In this document: one piece after another, positions 8,582 to 16,453 of the stretch
How the letters are laid out: the number at the start of each line of letters is the position of its first letter
Position numbering within the stretch: the stretch's first letter is position 1
NCBI GenBank assembly: GCA_000402295.1
Contig: AQRW01000155.1
Location: forward strand, 1 to 25,528
Direction of reading: 5' to 3'
From: Candidatus Aerophobus profundus SCGC AAA252-L23
GTDB lineage: Bacteria > Aerophobota > Aerophobia > Aerophobales > Aerophobaceae
DNA: 25,528 bases
Notes under the pieces: model-generated
Told to the model about the DNA's origin: nothing
The model's database searches: none
Seen by the model: the letters and a program-made list of their open reading frames with translations, nothing else
Translations under genes and position numbers: made by a program

Positions 8582-8734
8582 TTATCCCTCTATCATCTCC
8601 TTGATCTTCATCAAATTAATGATGTGGGCCCTTTCTCTTTCCTCGAGCTTCATAGTGATATGCTTCACTGCCTGCTCAATTTGGGGAATAAGAATATATT
8701 CCAGGGCATTTACTCTTCTGCGGGTGCGTTCAAT
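8582..8734 (-). pseudogene. V/A-type ATPase subunit D, C-terminal fragment without start
   Basis: Reading the - strand from 8734 gives 50 residues starting IERTRRRVNALEYILIP and ending KIKEMIEG before TAA at 8582-8584. The pattern TRRRVNALEY-x-LIP followed by a helical MKLEERER stretch is the hallmark of the C-terminal third of V/A-type ATPase subunit D, the central stalk subunit. The first roughly 150 residues are absent. Just upstream the sequence becomes O-antigen ligase in a different frame, and the frame has no start codon. This is either a rearrangement scar or the edge of a piece that was joined wrongly in assembly. The rest of the ATPase operon is not in the window. Confidence 0.8.
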
Positions 8735-9858
8735 ATCCAGAGAAGAGGACCTATGTGAAAGGAATAAAGGGTACAGTCAAATTGATTTTGAACCAGGATA
8801 GCTACCAGAGTAACAGTACTGGCCAGGCCGATCTTTTGCGGAAACCCCTGGGAATACCTTATTATCCTGATGCCTTTGAGAAAAGTCAGGATTATGATGG
8901 CAGTAAAGGGGAAAAGAGTCAATATGCCACCTTCAGCTAGAATCTGGAGAAAGATATTATGGGCAAAAGGAAAAGCTCTGTTCTGGAAATCGGGAGGGGC
9001 ATAGTCTCTAAAAACAACCATGAAGTTTCCCATTCCAATACCTAAACAAGGGTGATGCTTGATCATATTCCAGGTGGTCTTCCAGATTTGAAATCGTAGT
9101 AGATTAGAAGAAAAAGACAAATTGGTGATACTGGCAAATCTATTAGAAACTGGAGAATAACCAATAATGAGAGCAATCAGGATTAAGGTCATAATTACGA
9201 ATACCCAGAGAGTTTTTCTTTCCGCCAGGGCGTAGATAAACATTGCTGCTATCAATCCCAGCCAAGCACCCCGGGAAAAGGAAAAAATTATGGCTAAATA
9301 AAGGGGGAAAAGAGAAACTTCCACTATCCACTTCCATTTTCCAGAGAGAAAGGTGGAGTAGGCAACTACCCAGATAAGCGAAAAAACCATCATAGTGGCA
9401 AAACCGTTTTCCCCGGCGAAAATGCCTTTGGCTCGTCCGTTAGCCCCATTGAAATAACCAAAGAGAGCCCAAAGACCGGAGATTACTGCACAAACCACTA
9501 AGATTTTCATTAGCAGACGAGAAAAACCTTTGTTAGTAACCAGAATCTCAGCGCCCAGGTAGACCGAGTAAATCATTAGAGCCAATCCAGTTGCGGAACC
9601 CAGAGCAAGAATCTTGTTCCGGGCATTGATCAGGGAAAAAAGGAAAGCCACCAGGAAGATTCCCGAAATTACTAATATCAGATCATCCCATCTACCTTTT
9701 CTACCTTCTTTTATCCCACCGGCCAGGAGTAAGGGGAAAGAGGCTATGGCCGAGCCAAAAGGTATCCCGATAAAAGCCAGTATCCAGCCTACTTTTGATA
9801 AGAAGGAAGCAGAGGTTTTCCTTCCCATGGAATCTCTCTCTCTCTTAAACTGGGTCAT
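8710..9858 (-). CDS. O-antigen ligase / Wzy-like polymerase family, 3' end replaced
   Basis: This 382-residue polytopic protein has about ten to twelve membrane segments. The large periplasmic loop contains HPCLGIGMGNF (269-279) and AHNIFLQILAEGG (299-311), the Wzy_C/WaaL signature with its conserved His. Such enzymes join O-chain polymer to lipid A-core, or polymerise it, on the periplasmic side. The start overlaps the upstream LpxB-related stop as ATGA. Ligase sequence runs to residue 376 (WIL). The last six residues, NAPAEE, come from V-type ATPase subunit D DNA read in another frame. The natural tail is at 96-155 on the other strand. The encoded protein as drawn is therefore a chimera, probably still mostly complete. 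Confidence 0.8.
   Translation of the reverse strand: MTQFKRERDSMGRKTSASFLSKVGWILAFIGIPFGSAIASFPLLLAGGIKEGRKGRWDDLILVISGIFLVAFLFSLINARNKILALGSATGLALMIYSVYLGAEILVTNKGFSRLLMKILVVCAVISGLWALFGYFNGANGRAKGIFAGENGFATMMVFSLIWVVAYSTFLSGKWKWIVEVSLFPLYLAIIFSFSRGAWLGLIAAMFIYALAERKTLWVFVIMTLILIALIIGYSPVSNRFASITNLSFSSNLLRFQIWKTTWNMIKHHPCLGIGMGNFMVVFRDYAPPDFQNRAFPFAHNIFLQILAEGGILTLFPFTAIIILTFLKGIRIIRYSQGFPQKIGLASTVTLVAILVQNQFDCTLYSFHIGPLLWILNAPAEE
8731..8825 (-). repeat. 95-bp perfect inverted repeat, copy B, ending at a chimeric junction
   Basis: This is the exact inverse of bases 1-95. Its left boundary, 8730/8731, is where O-antigen ligase sequence changes to V-type ATPase subunit D sequence. The join falls in CTGGATATTG, and the D-subunit frame plausibly already uses the last few shared bases, so a few bases of microhomology are possible. 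Confidence 0.95.
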
Positions 9859-11093
9859 TTACCTCTTCTGCCTATCTTCATAATTATCTGGGCTGCTTTG
9901 TCGGCAGCACCCTTAGAGCAAAAAGTCCTCTTCAGTTGATGGGAGATCTCGGCCCTTTGGGAGGAATTTTTTAGGAGGCGGATGGCTGGTTGGGTAACAT
10001 CTTTGGGTTCAATTACTCCGGTTACTTCCGGAATCACTCTTTTTTTAAGTATTTGATTAGGCAGGGAAGTAAAAGAAAATTTCTCCAGGTATCTTTTGCT
10101 GGCCCATTTCTTAAGAAGATAGCCCAGCCAGGGAAAACTCCCCACCAGTCCCAGTATTCCCTCGGCCGGAATGAGGGTTGGCTTGTTTAAGGGGAGCACT
10201 ACAATCATGGGAATGCCCAAGAATCCTAATTCAGCCGTTGCTGTACCGGGAAGAGTGAGAACTAAATCAGAGATACTCATTATCTCATAACGATCTGCCT
10301 CAATTAGTGTTGCTTCTGTTCCGGACTGAGAAACTACCTTCCATCCGAGACTATCTCTTTGCAGGTTAACTGGTCGGACAGGAAATACTTTCCTCAATTT
10401 CTTTTCCGAAATTTGGGTTAGTTTTTCCCGGGAAACGAAGGGCGAAAGAGCCAAAAAAAAGCGTATTTCGGGGACCTCCTCTTTTATTGCTTCGGCTACA
10501 GACAGGAAAAAAGGGGTCATAAAAATTACTTCCTTATTTCGGCTTCCCGGCATAAAGGTGACAATCTTGTCCGAAGGTCTTATTTTCCAGATCTCTTTAA
10601 TCTTCTGGGAAGAACCTTTTACTTGTAGCGAGTCTCCCACCAAATCACCCACTACCGCAATTTTCTCAGGGCTAATTCCCTTTTCTTCAAGTTTGCTTTT
10701 GAGCGAAGAATCTTTTACCATAAATTTAGCAAAAGATTTTTTCCGGCTTGGCCTGTCGAGATAGGCCACTACTGGAAGTCCCATTCGTCGGGAGATTAAT
10801 AAGGCGTGGAAGGGATCGCCTCCCAAGAAAACCACTACCCCTTTTTTCACCGAGGTGAAAGATGATGGCTTTATCCTCAACAACAGATACTGGAGATATT
10901 GACCAGGAGTAATGACTTCCTTTGCTTCAGAAAAACTTTTCAGTACCTGACTTTCCTTTCCACTGGCATACTGGCAAGGAGGTAAAATCACTATAATCTC
11001 AATATTTTCAGAACTCTTCTTGAGACTATTTATCACGGGTTTCACCCAACCTATTAGTTCTCCGGGGCTGTTTGATACTATAAAGATGTGCAT
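9855..11093 (-). CDS. LpxB-related glycosyltransferase, second divergent type
   Basis: This 412-residue GT-B protein resembles the LpxB fold but differs from both true LpxB and the other related protein in the window. It opens MHIFIVSNSPGEL (1-13), has FMPGSRNKEV (180-189) where LpxB has LPGSR, and later a LPGTATAELGFLGIP stretch equivalent to LpxB's SGT-TLE donor-binding loop. AGGA lies six bases before the ATG. It starts 7 nt after the DUF362 gene and overlaps the ligase gene by 4 nt, so it sits inside the lpxB operon. A role in lipid A or core modification is inferred. Substrates are unknown. Confidence 0.75.
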   Translation of the reverse strand: MHIFIVSNSPGELIGWVKPVINSLKKSSENIEIIVILPPCQYASGKESQVLKSFSEAKEVITPGQYLQYLLLRIKPSSFTSVKKGVVVFLGGDPFHALLISRRMGLPVVAYLDRPSRKKSFAKFMVKDSSLKSKLEEKGISPEKIAVVGDLVGDSLQVKGSSQKIKEIWKIRPSDKIVTFMPGSRNKEVIFMTPFFLSVAEAIKEEVPEIRFFLALSPFVSREKLTQISEKKLRKVFPVRPVNLQRDSLGWKVVSQSGTEATLIEADRYEIMSISDLVLTLPGTATAELGFLGIPMIVVLPLNKPTLIPAEGILGLVGSFPWLGYLLKKWASKRYLEKFSFTSLPNQILKKRVIPEVTGVIEPKDVTQPAIRLLKNSSQRAEISHQLKRTFCSKGAADKAAQIIMKIGRRGK

Positions 11094-11100
11094 AGTAGTC

Positions 11101-12261
11101 CTAAATCTTTAGCTTCCGGCTTAGCCAGCTACGTTGGATACTTATGGCTCTTTGAGGACAGAATTCCTGACAGCAGAGACATTTAATGCATCTTTGATAG
11201 CTTATCTGGGGATAATCCTGGTTTGTTTGGCTGAGAGCACCGGTTGGACAGTGTTTCACGCATATGCCGCACCTGGCGCATTTTTCTTTATTGATCAAAG
11301 GTCTCACTTTCAGAACCAGGGGGGCCAGATGTCTCACTGCTGAGATTAGAAAATTAGGTAGTCTATTCAGAAGAACGTTGACACTGGAAGCAAGCTTAAA
11401 ATCAGGTATTTTTACTTTCTCAAGAGGGGCGCCCATAATTTCTATTTCCTCCAATTTTCCTGTTCCGAGACCTCTCTCATGGGCTATTCGGGTGGAGTCA
11501 ATTTGTCTGGGATTGTAACCAATAATGCTTGAAGAAACACTATCAAGAGCTACCAAATCTTCACTGGCAAGAACAACTCCGATCTGGCGAGGTGGTCCGG
11601 CAGCGGGGCCGTCACCTTCCATTCCTATAATACCGTCCATAATCGCCAGACCTGGTTTAATGAGAGAGAAAATATCTACCAGTAATTGAGCAAAATCAGC
11701 GGGACGAGGAGCTAAAGCATGGAGTTCTTTTTTTTGGAAACCAGGAATGGTACCGTATAGATTCTTAATAGCTCCGGTGAAGAGAGTAAAATTGTGAGTT
11801 TTCAGTTTGGGTAAAGAAATTACTAAATCCGCTTCCATAACTTCCCGGGCAATATAGAGGGTAGAAACTTGTTTATTGTGGGGAAGGTTAACCTGCTGTC
11901 CCCGGCGAAAACTAACTACCCGAGCTCCCTCTTCCACCGCAGCTTGCTTGAGTCCGGAAATCTTCCAGGCTTTCTCCGGATCACCATAGGCGATTCCGGG
12001 GTCCTCTCCCACCAGAATTTCAGCTTTAGCTTCCTTGAGCAATCTAATGGTTGCCCTCAGAACAGCCGGATGGGTAGTTACTGCCTTTTCTGGCGGATCA
12101 GCATTTAAGATGTTCACTTTAAGGAGAACTTTATCTTTAGGCTTAACCATCTTTTCAATTCCTCCAATCAAATTAAGACTTTTTCTGATAGCTTGATCTA
12201 CCTTTTCTTGTTCATAATCCGGGCACCTGACAATAGAGACTTTAGGGGGAATCTTCTTCAC
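11101..12261 (-). CDS. DUF362 protein with C-terminal two-[4Fe-4S] ferredoxin domain
   Basis: This protein of about 386 residues has an N-terminal DUF362 domain, with KVNILNADPPEKAVTTHP near the start and SLPKLKTHNFTLFTGAIKN in the middle. It ends in a ferredoxin module with CARCGICVKHCP and CIKCLCCQEFCP, two complete CxxCxxCxxxCP cluster sets. There are no membrane segments. I chose GTG at 12261, which gives a GTGA overlap with the lpxB stop and has AAGGA six bases upstream. TTG at 12267 is the alternative and leaves no spacing. DUF362 proteins have no firmly settled general role. The tight coupling between lpxB and an LpxB-related gene suggests a redox or cluster function linked to lipid A, which is inference only. 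Confidence 0.85.
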   Translation of the reverse strand: MKKIPPKVSIVRCPDYEQEKVDQAIRKSLNLIGGIEKMVKPKDKVLLKVNILNADPPEKAVTTHPAVLRATIRLLKEAKAEILVGEDPGIAYGDPEKAWKISGLKQAAVEEGARVVSFRRGQQVNLPHNKQVSTLYIAREVMEADLVISLPKLKTHNFTLFTGAIKNLYGTIPGFQKKELHALAPRPADFAQLLVDIFSLIKPGLAIMDGIIGMEGDGPAAGPPRQIGVVLASEDLVALDSVSSSIIGYNPRQIDSTRIAHERGLGTGKLEEIEIMGAPLEKVKIPDFKLASSVNVLLNRLPNFLISAVRHLAPLVLKVRPLINKEKCARCGICVKHCPTGALSQTNQDYPQISYQRCIKCLCCQEFCPQRAISIQRSWLSRKLKI

Positions 12262-13427
12262 GGACAATCCTTATTGACGGAAGAGTAATGACTATCCATC
12301 ATTTCTTTAATTACTCCGGCTGCTCTTTGAACTGCTCCTGAGCTGCCTAATTTTTGAGTAACTTCCTCGAGCTGTTTTTTCATTTCCCTTAATTTCTGCT
12401 CATCTAACAAAAATTCAAGAACCTTCCTGGCTAAAGAAGTGGGGGTAAACTGGAACTGAATTAATTCCGGTACAATCTGTTGCCCGGAGATTATATTAGG
12501 CAAACTAATATAGGGAAGTTTTACCATGATTTTGCCCATCATCCAGGTGGGCAAAGATAATTTATAGACAACAATCATCGGTGTCTTTAAGAAGCTCGCC
12601 TCCAGGGTAACCGTCCCTGAGGCGGTGACAATCAAACGAGAAATACTCATAAGATCATAAAGACCATTATCAACTACCCTAATGGGTATCCTGCTTCTGG
12701 ATACTAGATGGGAGATTCTTTTTTTAAAGGTCGGGTCAGCTACCGGTACGTAAAATTGAGGCTCATTTCTCTTCTGGTAAACTATTTCGGCGGCCTGAAT
12801 CATCAAGGGGAGATGAGCATTGATTTCATGGCCCCGACTACCGGGGAGAAGGCCAATTACAGGTTTCTTCTTTGCCAGATTAAATTTCTGGTAGATCTCC
12901 TCTTTTTTAAGAGTAGGTTTAATTAAGTCCACCAGAGGGTAGCCCACGAAAGAAACATTCGCCCCGGCCTTTTTATAAACCTCTGCTTCAAAGGGGAAAA
13001 TGGCAATAATTTTCGTTACCTTCCGGGCAATCCATTTAGCTCGCCAGTCCGGCCAGGCCCAGACAGGAGGAGCAATATAGTAAGCAGTAGGAATACCCAA
13101 TTTTTTGGCTAAAGCAGCTATTCTCAGATTAAAATCCCGACAGTCAACCAGAATTATCAAATCGGGGGGATTTCTTCTCAATAATTGGCTAATCTTCGAT
13201 TTTATTTTCCAGAAAGCCGGATAGAATTTAAAACCTTCCGTAAATCCCACGGTTCCCATGTGCATAGTATAAGCTAACATCTTTACTCCGGCCGCTTCCA
13301 TTTTCCGTCCACCCACTCCGATGAATTCAAGCTGGGGAGCTATTTGTTGGAGATTTTCCACTAAAAGTGAAGCCTGTAGATCTCCCGAGATCTCTCCAGC
13401 TATGATTAAGATTCTTGATTTGGACAT
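12258..13427 (-). CDS. lpxB: Lipid-A-disaccharide synthase LpxB
   Basis: LpxB joins UDP-diacylglucosamine to lipid X to form the beta-1,6 lipid A disaccharide at the inner membrane. All key motifs are visible: AGEISGD (10-16, usually AGEPSGD), APPVWAWPDWR (119-129), FPFE (144-147), GYPLVD (162-167), LPGSRGHEI (194-202) and ASGTVTLE (269-276). At 389 residues the length is normal. I chose the ATG at 13427, since the family starts just before this first strand. The longer frame to 13496 adds 23 non-homologous residues overlapping panC. It begins 13 nt after panC. lpxA, lpxC, lpxD and lpxK are not in the window. Confidence 0.95.
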   Translation of the reverse strand: MSKSRILIIAGEISGDLQASLLVENLQQIAPQLEFIGVGGRKMEAAGVKMLAYTMHMGTVGFTEGFKFYPAFWKIKSKISQLLRRNPPDLIILVDCRDFNLRIAALAKKLGIPTAYYIAPPVWAWPDWRAKWIARKVTKIIAIFPFEAEVYKKAGANVSFVGYPLVDLIKPTLKKEEIYQKFNLAKKKPVIGLLPGSRGHEINAHLPLMIQAAEIVYQKRNEPQFYVPVADPTFKKRISHLVSRSRIPIRVVDNGLYDLMSISRLIVTASGTVTLEASFLKTPMIVVYKLSLPTWMMGKIMVKLPYISLPNIISGQQIVPELIQFQFTPTSLARKVLEFLLDEQKLREMKKQLEEVTQKLGSSGAVQRAAGVIKEMMDSHYSSVNKDCP

Positions 13428-13440
13428 TCTTTCTCTATCT

Positions 13441-14319
13441 TTAGGTTTTTTGGCTACCGGAAAATAAATTATCAAAAATGACCTTAATATTGTCAATCAG
13501 TCGCACTGAGCCTATTTTAATAGCTCCCACTAAGAGGACCTCACCTTGGACATTATCTACTTCTTCAAGAGAGGTGGGATCCACCACTTTTAAATATTCT
13601 ACTTCGGCTAAGGATTCCCGATTAATTACCTGGTTCATCTCACGCCGAATTACCGCTGATTTTTGCTCTCCGGAGTGAATTAAGTTCTCTCCTTTGCGCA
13701 GGCTTTGATAAAGTATGGGAGCGGCGTTTCTTTGTCTTTTGTCCAGATAAGTATTTCGAGAACTCACGGCCAGTCCATCTTTTTCTCTTACGGTGGGAAG
13801 AACAATTATTTTGGTGTTTAAATTTAAGTCTTGCACCATCTTTTGGACAATTATGGCCTGTTGGTAATCTTTTTGACCAAAATAACTAAAATGGGGGTCA
13901 ATAATGTTGAATAACTTTATCAGGACGGTAGTTACTCCCCGGAAATGCCCGGGTCGACAATTTCCCTCCAGAACCGAAGTGAGGGGACCATTAACCTGAA
14001 CATAAGTGGAAAAGGAAGTAGAGTACATTTCCCGGACTGATGGGAAAAAAACTACATCTACTTTTTCTTTTCGACAAAAGAGTAAATCCCGGTTGAGGTT
14101 CCGGGGATAGGAATCCAAGTCCTCATCTTTTCCAAATTGAAGCGGATTTACGAAAATACTGACCACTACCCGAGCACACTTCTTCCGAGCTCGATTAATT
14201 AGAGAAAGGTGTCCTTGATGCAGGTAGCCCATAGTGGGAACAAAACCTAGGGTACTTCCTTCTTGACGGACTTTCTTCCTCCAATTTATCAACTGAGAAG
14301 TCTTTTTTATTAGTTTCAC
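13441..14319 (-). CDS. panC: Pantothenate synthetase PanC
   Basis: PanC condenses pantoate and beta-alanine with ATP, the last step of pantothenate (CoA precursor) synthesis in the cytoplasm. Clear motifs are PTMGYLHQGHLSLI (the HIGH-like ATP site), FVNPLQFGKDEDLDSYPR, GQKDYQQ, and VREKDGLAVSSRN (KMSKS-like region). The 292-residue length is typical. The start is GTG at 14319, overlapping the preceding stop as GTGA. panB and panD are absent here, so it is a lone pantothenate gene embedded in an aro/LPS gene train. Confidence 0.96.
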   Translation of the reverse strand: MKLIKKTSQLINWRKKVRQEGSTLGFVPTMGYLHQGHLSLINRARKKCARVVVSIFVNPLQFGKDEDLDSYPRNLNRDLLFCRKEKVDVVFFPSVREMYSTSFSTYVQVNGPLTSVLEGNCRPGHFRGVTTVLIKLFNIIDPHFSYFGQKDYQQAIIVQKMVQDLNLNTKIIVLPTVREKDGLAVSSRNTYLDKRQRNAAPILYQSLRKGENLIHSGEQKSAVIRREMNQVINRESLAEVEYLKVVDPTSLEEVDNVQGEVLLVGAIKIGSVRLIDNIKVIFDNLFSGSQKT

Positions 14320-15095
14320 CTTTGAGTTTCCTTCAAAATCTGGTATTCTTCCGGCATTTCTTTTCTCAGCCAGAGAAGGGTATTTTTTCTTCCCTCTTTT
14401 TCAATTAATATATCCAAAAGGCGCTTCATATTATTCTGACAGATTTTTTCAATGTGGGAATCGGTAGTTGAAAGAAAAACCTTTTTCCATTGCCAGAGAG
14501 AAGCCTTGAGTTGCCCGTTTTTCTCATAGGCAAAAGCTAAAATTCTTTCTAAAATAGGTGGATGACCCGGTAGAGAAATAACTTTTTTGATTCCCTCAAT
14601 AGCCTTCTCGTATTCAGCAGTCTCAAAAAGACGGAGCATAAAGTCTCGATAGATAATCAGTTGGAAACAAGAAGGGTTGTTTTTGATTCCCTCATCCAGA
14701 TAAAGAATAGCCTCATTCACATGTCTGGTATCCTCCATAACTAAAGATCCCAAGGCATATCCCTCAATAAAATGAGGACTGATTTTAGCCATAGCCCATA
14801 ACATTGGATAGGTACGATGAAATCGCACCTCACGAGTTTCTCCCCAGTCTCCAAAATATTGAATTACCTGCAGGAACAAAAGATCAGTTACTATTTCCTT
14901 GAATCCCAGGCTTACGGCTAGGCCACCCAGAAAAGCTTCCTCAGGATAGTTTTCCGCCAGCCAGGAAACCACTTCTCGCGCCGACGTGCTTGTCTGAGAC
15001 GATTCCATTTTTCTTTCCAGGCCCACCTTGCTTAAGAGAAGAATTCCTACAACCACAAGCAACAAAGCTGGAATAAACCTTTCTTTTTTTCTCAT
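14316..15095 (-). CDS. Membrane-anchored TPR-like protein of unknown function
   Basis: This 259-residue protein has one N-terminal hydrophobic anchor or uncleaved signal (about 8-25). The rest is an alpha-helical region with TPR-like units, for example HFIEGYALGSLVMEDTRHVNEAI, FETAEYEKAIEGIKK and RILAFAYEKNGQLKASLWQW. It most resembles the tetratricopeptide proteins often found in uncultivated Gram-negative genomes, which start with a DLLFLQVIQYFGD-type segment. GGGAG sits seven bases before the ATG. It lies between aroA (63-nt gap) and panC (overlap). It is probably exported to the periplasm while staying anchored. No enzymatic motif is seen; a scaffold role is a guess. Confidence 0.7.
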   Translation of the reverse strand: MRKKERFIPALLLVVVGILLLSKVGLERKMESSQTSTSAREVVSWLAENYPEEAFLGGLAVSLGFKEIVTDLLFLQVIQYFGDWGETREVRFHRTYPMLWAMAKISPHFIEGYALGSLVMEDTRHVNEAILYLDEGIKNNPSCFQLIIYRDFMLRLFETAEYEKAIEGIKKVISLPGHPPILERILAFAYEKNGQLKASLWQWKKVFLSTTDSHIEKICQNNMKRLLDILIEKEGRKNTLLWLRKEMPEEYQILKETQR

Positions 15096-15158
15096 TCAAA
15101 AGCTCCCGGTTAGACCGGGGGTTATCTCTTTTCTCCCGGGTAGTCTACCGAGAAGATT

Positions 15159-16451
15159 TTAACCAGAGACAAGTGACTGGAGAGTGTCAAGAAATCCCGG
15201 GAAGGAAATAGAGATACATCCGGAATTAAGAATCCTGGTTTTCCCCTGGGCACAAAGAGCTGCAATAGTTAGAGCCATAGCTATCCGATGGTCTCCCCAG
15301 CTTCTACAAGTTGTCCCCCGGAGTTGTCCGCTGCCCTGGATAATCATCCCATCCTCTTTTTCTTCAATCTGGGCACCCATTTTTCTAAGTTCACTACTTA
15401 TGGCCCGGATGCGGTCGGTTTCCTTAACTCGCAATTCCCGGGCATCTTTTATCAAAGTTTCTCCTTGAGCAAAGCAGCCAATTACTGCCAAGAGAGGGAT
15501 TTCGTCAATTAGTCGGGGAATAAGTTCTCCGCTAATGGTCAGACCTTTTAGGGAAGCACCTCCCCGGACTTCAATATTTCCCACCTCTTCTCCGCAAATT
15601 TCTCTTTTTTCTTTAATCTTTAGATCTGCTCCCATTTCTTTGAGGACCTCCAGAAATCCACAGCGAGTTGGATTCAACCCCACCTCTTTTACCCGCAAAA
15701 AAGAACCATCTAAAAGAACCGCTCCGGTAATAAAGAAAGCGGCGGCAGAGATATCGCCGGGGATGAAAATATCTTTTCCCTCCAGAATGTTTCCTCCTCT
15801 GATTTCTATTCGGGGACCCTCAGTTTTAACCGGACAGCCCATGAAGCGCAACATCCGCTCAGTATGATCTCGGGAGGAATTAATTTCTTTGATGGAAGTT
15901 TTTCCTTCGGCCAAAAGAGCAGCTAAAAGCAAACAGGATTTCACCTGAGCCGAGGCTACCGGCAAGACATAATCAATTCCTTTTAGAGAGCCTCCCAAGA
16001 TGGCCAGAGGGGGGAATTCATTTTGTCGGCGGCCAAAAATTCTGGCTTCCATCTTACTTAAAGGTTCAACGATCCGTCTCATAGGGCGATTTCTCAGGGA
16101 ATTATCTCCGGAAAGAATGGAGTAAAAAGGTTGACCGGATAGGAGACCAGAGAGAATTCTCATGGTGGTTCCAGAATTCCGGCAGTTAAGAATATCGGTA
16201 GGTTCCTCAAGTCCTCGAAGTCCCCTACCCTGGATGGAGAAATTTCCCTCTTTTCCCTCTATCTTTACTCCTAATTTTCTCATAATTCGGAGGGTAGCCT
16301 GACAATCTCTTCCGCGGGAGATTCTCTTAAGATGGGACTTGCCCCGGGCTACTGAGGCGAGAATGAGAGCCCGGTGAGAGATGGACTTATCCCCCGGAGG
16401 ATAAGTCTGACCTCGTATGTATTTAACTGAGTTGAGAGAAATAGATTCCAT
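15159..16451 (-). CDS. aroA: 3-phosphoshikimate 1-carboxyvinyltransferase (EPSP synthase)
   Basis: AroA transfers enolpyruvyl from PEP to shikimate 3-phosphate, the sixth shikimate step. It shows PPGDKSISHRAL (18-29), the PEP loop CRNSGTTMRILSGLL, GDNSLRNRPMRRIVEPL, VASAQVKSCLLLA, RELRVKETDR and the C-terminal WGDHRIAMAL. Length is 430 residues, as expected. The PEP loop has Ser before the Gly and Ile at the position of E. coli Pro101, so it is closer to Bacillus-type than to E. coli enzymes. It starts 2 nt after the DAHP synthase stop. Confidence 0.96.
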   Translation of the reverse strand: MESISLNSVKYIRGQTYPPGDKSISHRALILASVARGKSHLKRISRGRDCQATLRIMRKLGVKIEGKEGNFSIQGRGLRGLEEPTDILNCRNSGTTMRILSGLLSGQPFYSILSGDNSLRNRPMRRIVEPLSKMEARIFGRRQNEFPPLAILGGSLKGIDYVLPVASAQVKSCLLLAALLAEGKTSIKEINSSRDHTERMLRFMGCPVKTEGPRIEIRGGNILEGKDIFIPGDISAAAFFITGAVLLDGSFLRVKEVGLNPTRCGFLEVLKEMGADLKIKEKREICGEEVGNIEVRGGASLKGLTISGELIPRLIDEIPLLAVIGCFAQGETLIKDARELRVKETDRIRAISSELRKMGAQIEEKEDGMIIQGSGQLRGTTCRSWGDHRIAMALTIAALCAQGKTRILNSGCISISFPGFLDTLQSLVSG

Positions 16452-16453
16452 CC

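Noticed and set aside
1..8825. Phase-variable DNA inversion switching the O-antigen ligase tail
   Set aside because: No invertase gene is visible, the alternative tail is six residues of out-of-frame ATPase DNA, and the second ligase copy at the left edge does not fit a simple inversion. Kept only as a minor alternative to misassembly.
13428..13496. Longer N-terminus for lpxB starting at 13496
   Set aside because: The extra 23 residues overlap panC, lack similarity to LpxB starts and have no ribosome site. ATG 13427 fits the family.
15100..15150. Terminator candidate in the gap before the TPR-like gene
   Set aside because: CCCGG-TCTAA-CCGGG and GGTAGACTACC can form short stems, but no run of T follows in the transcribed direction. 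The GGGAG is better explained as a ribosome site.
15159..16451. Glyphosate-tolerant EPSP synthase
   Set aside because: The PEP loop keeps the Gly of the sensitive type in NSGTTMR. Differences at neighbouring sites alone do not show tolerance.
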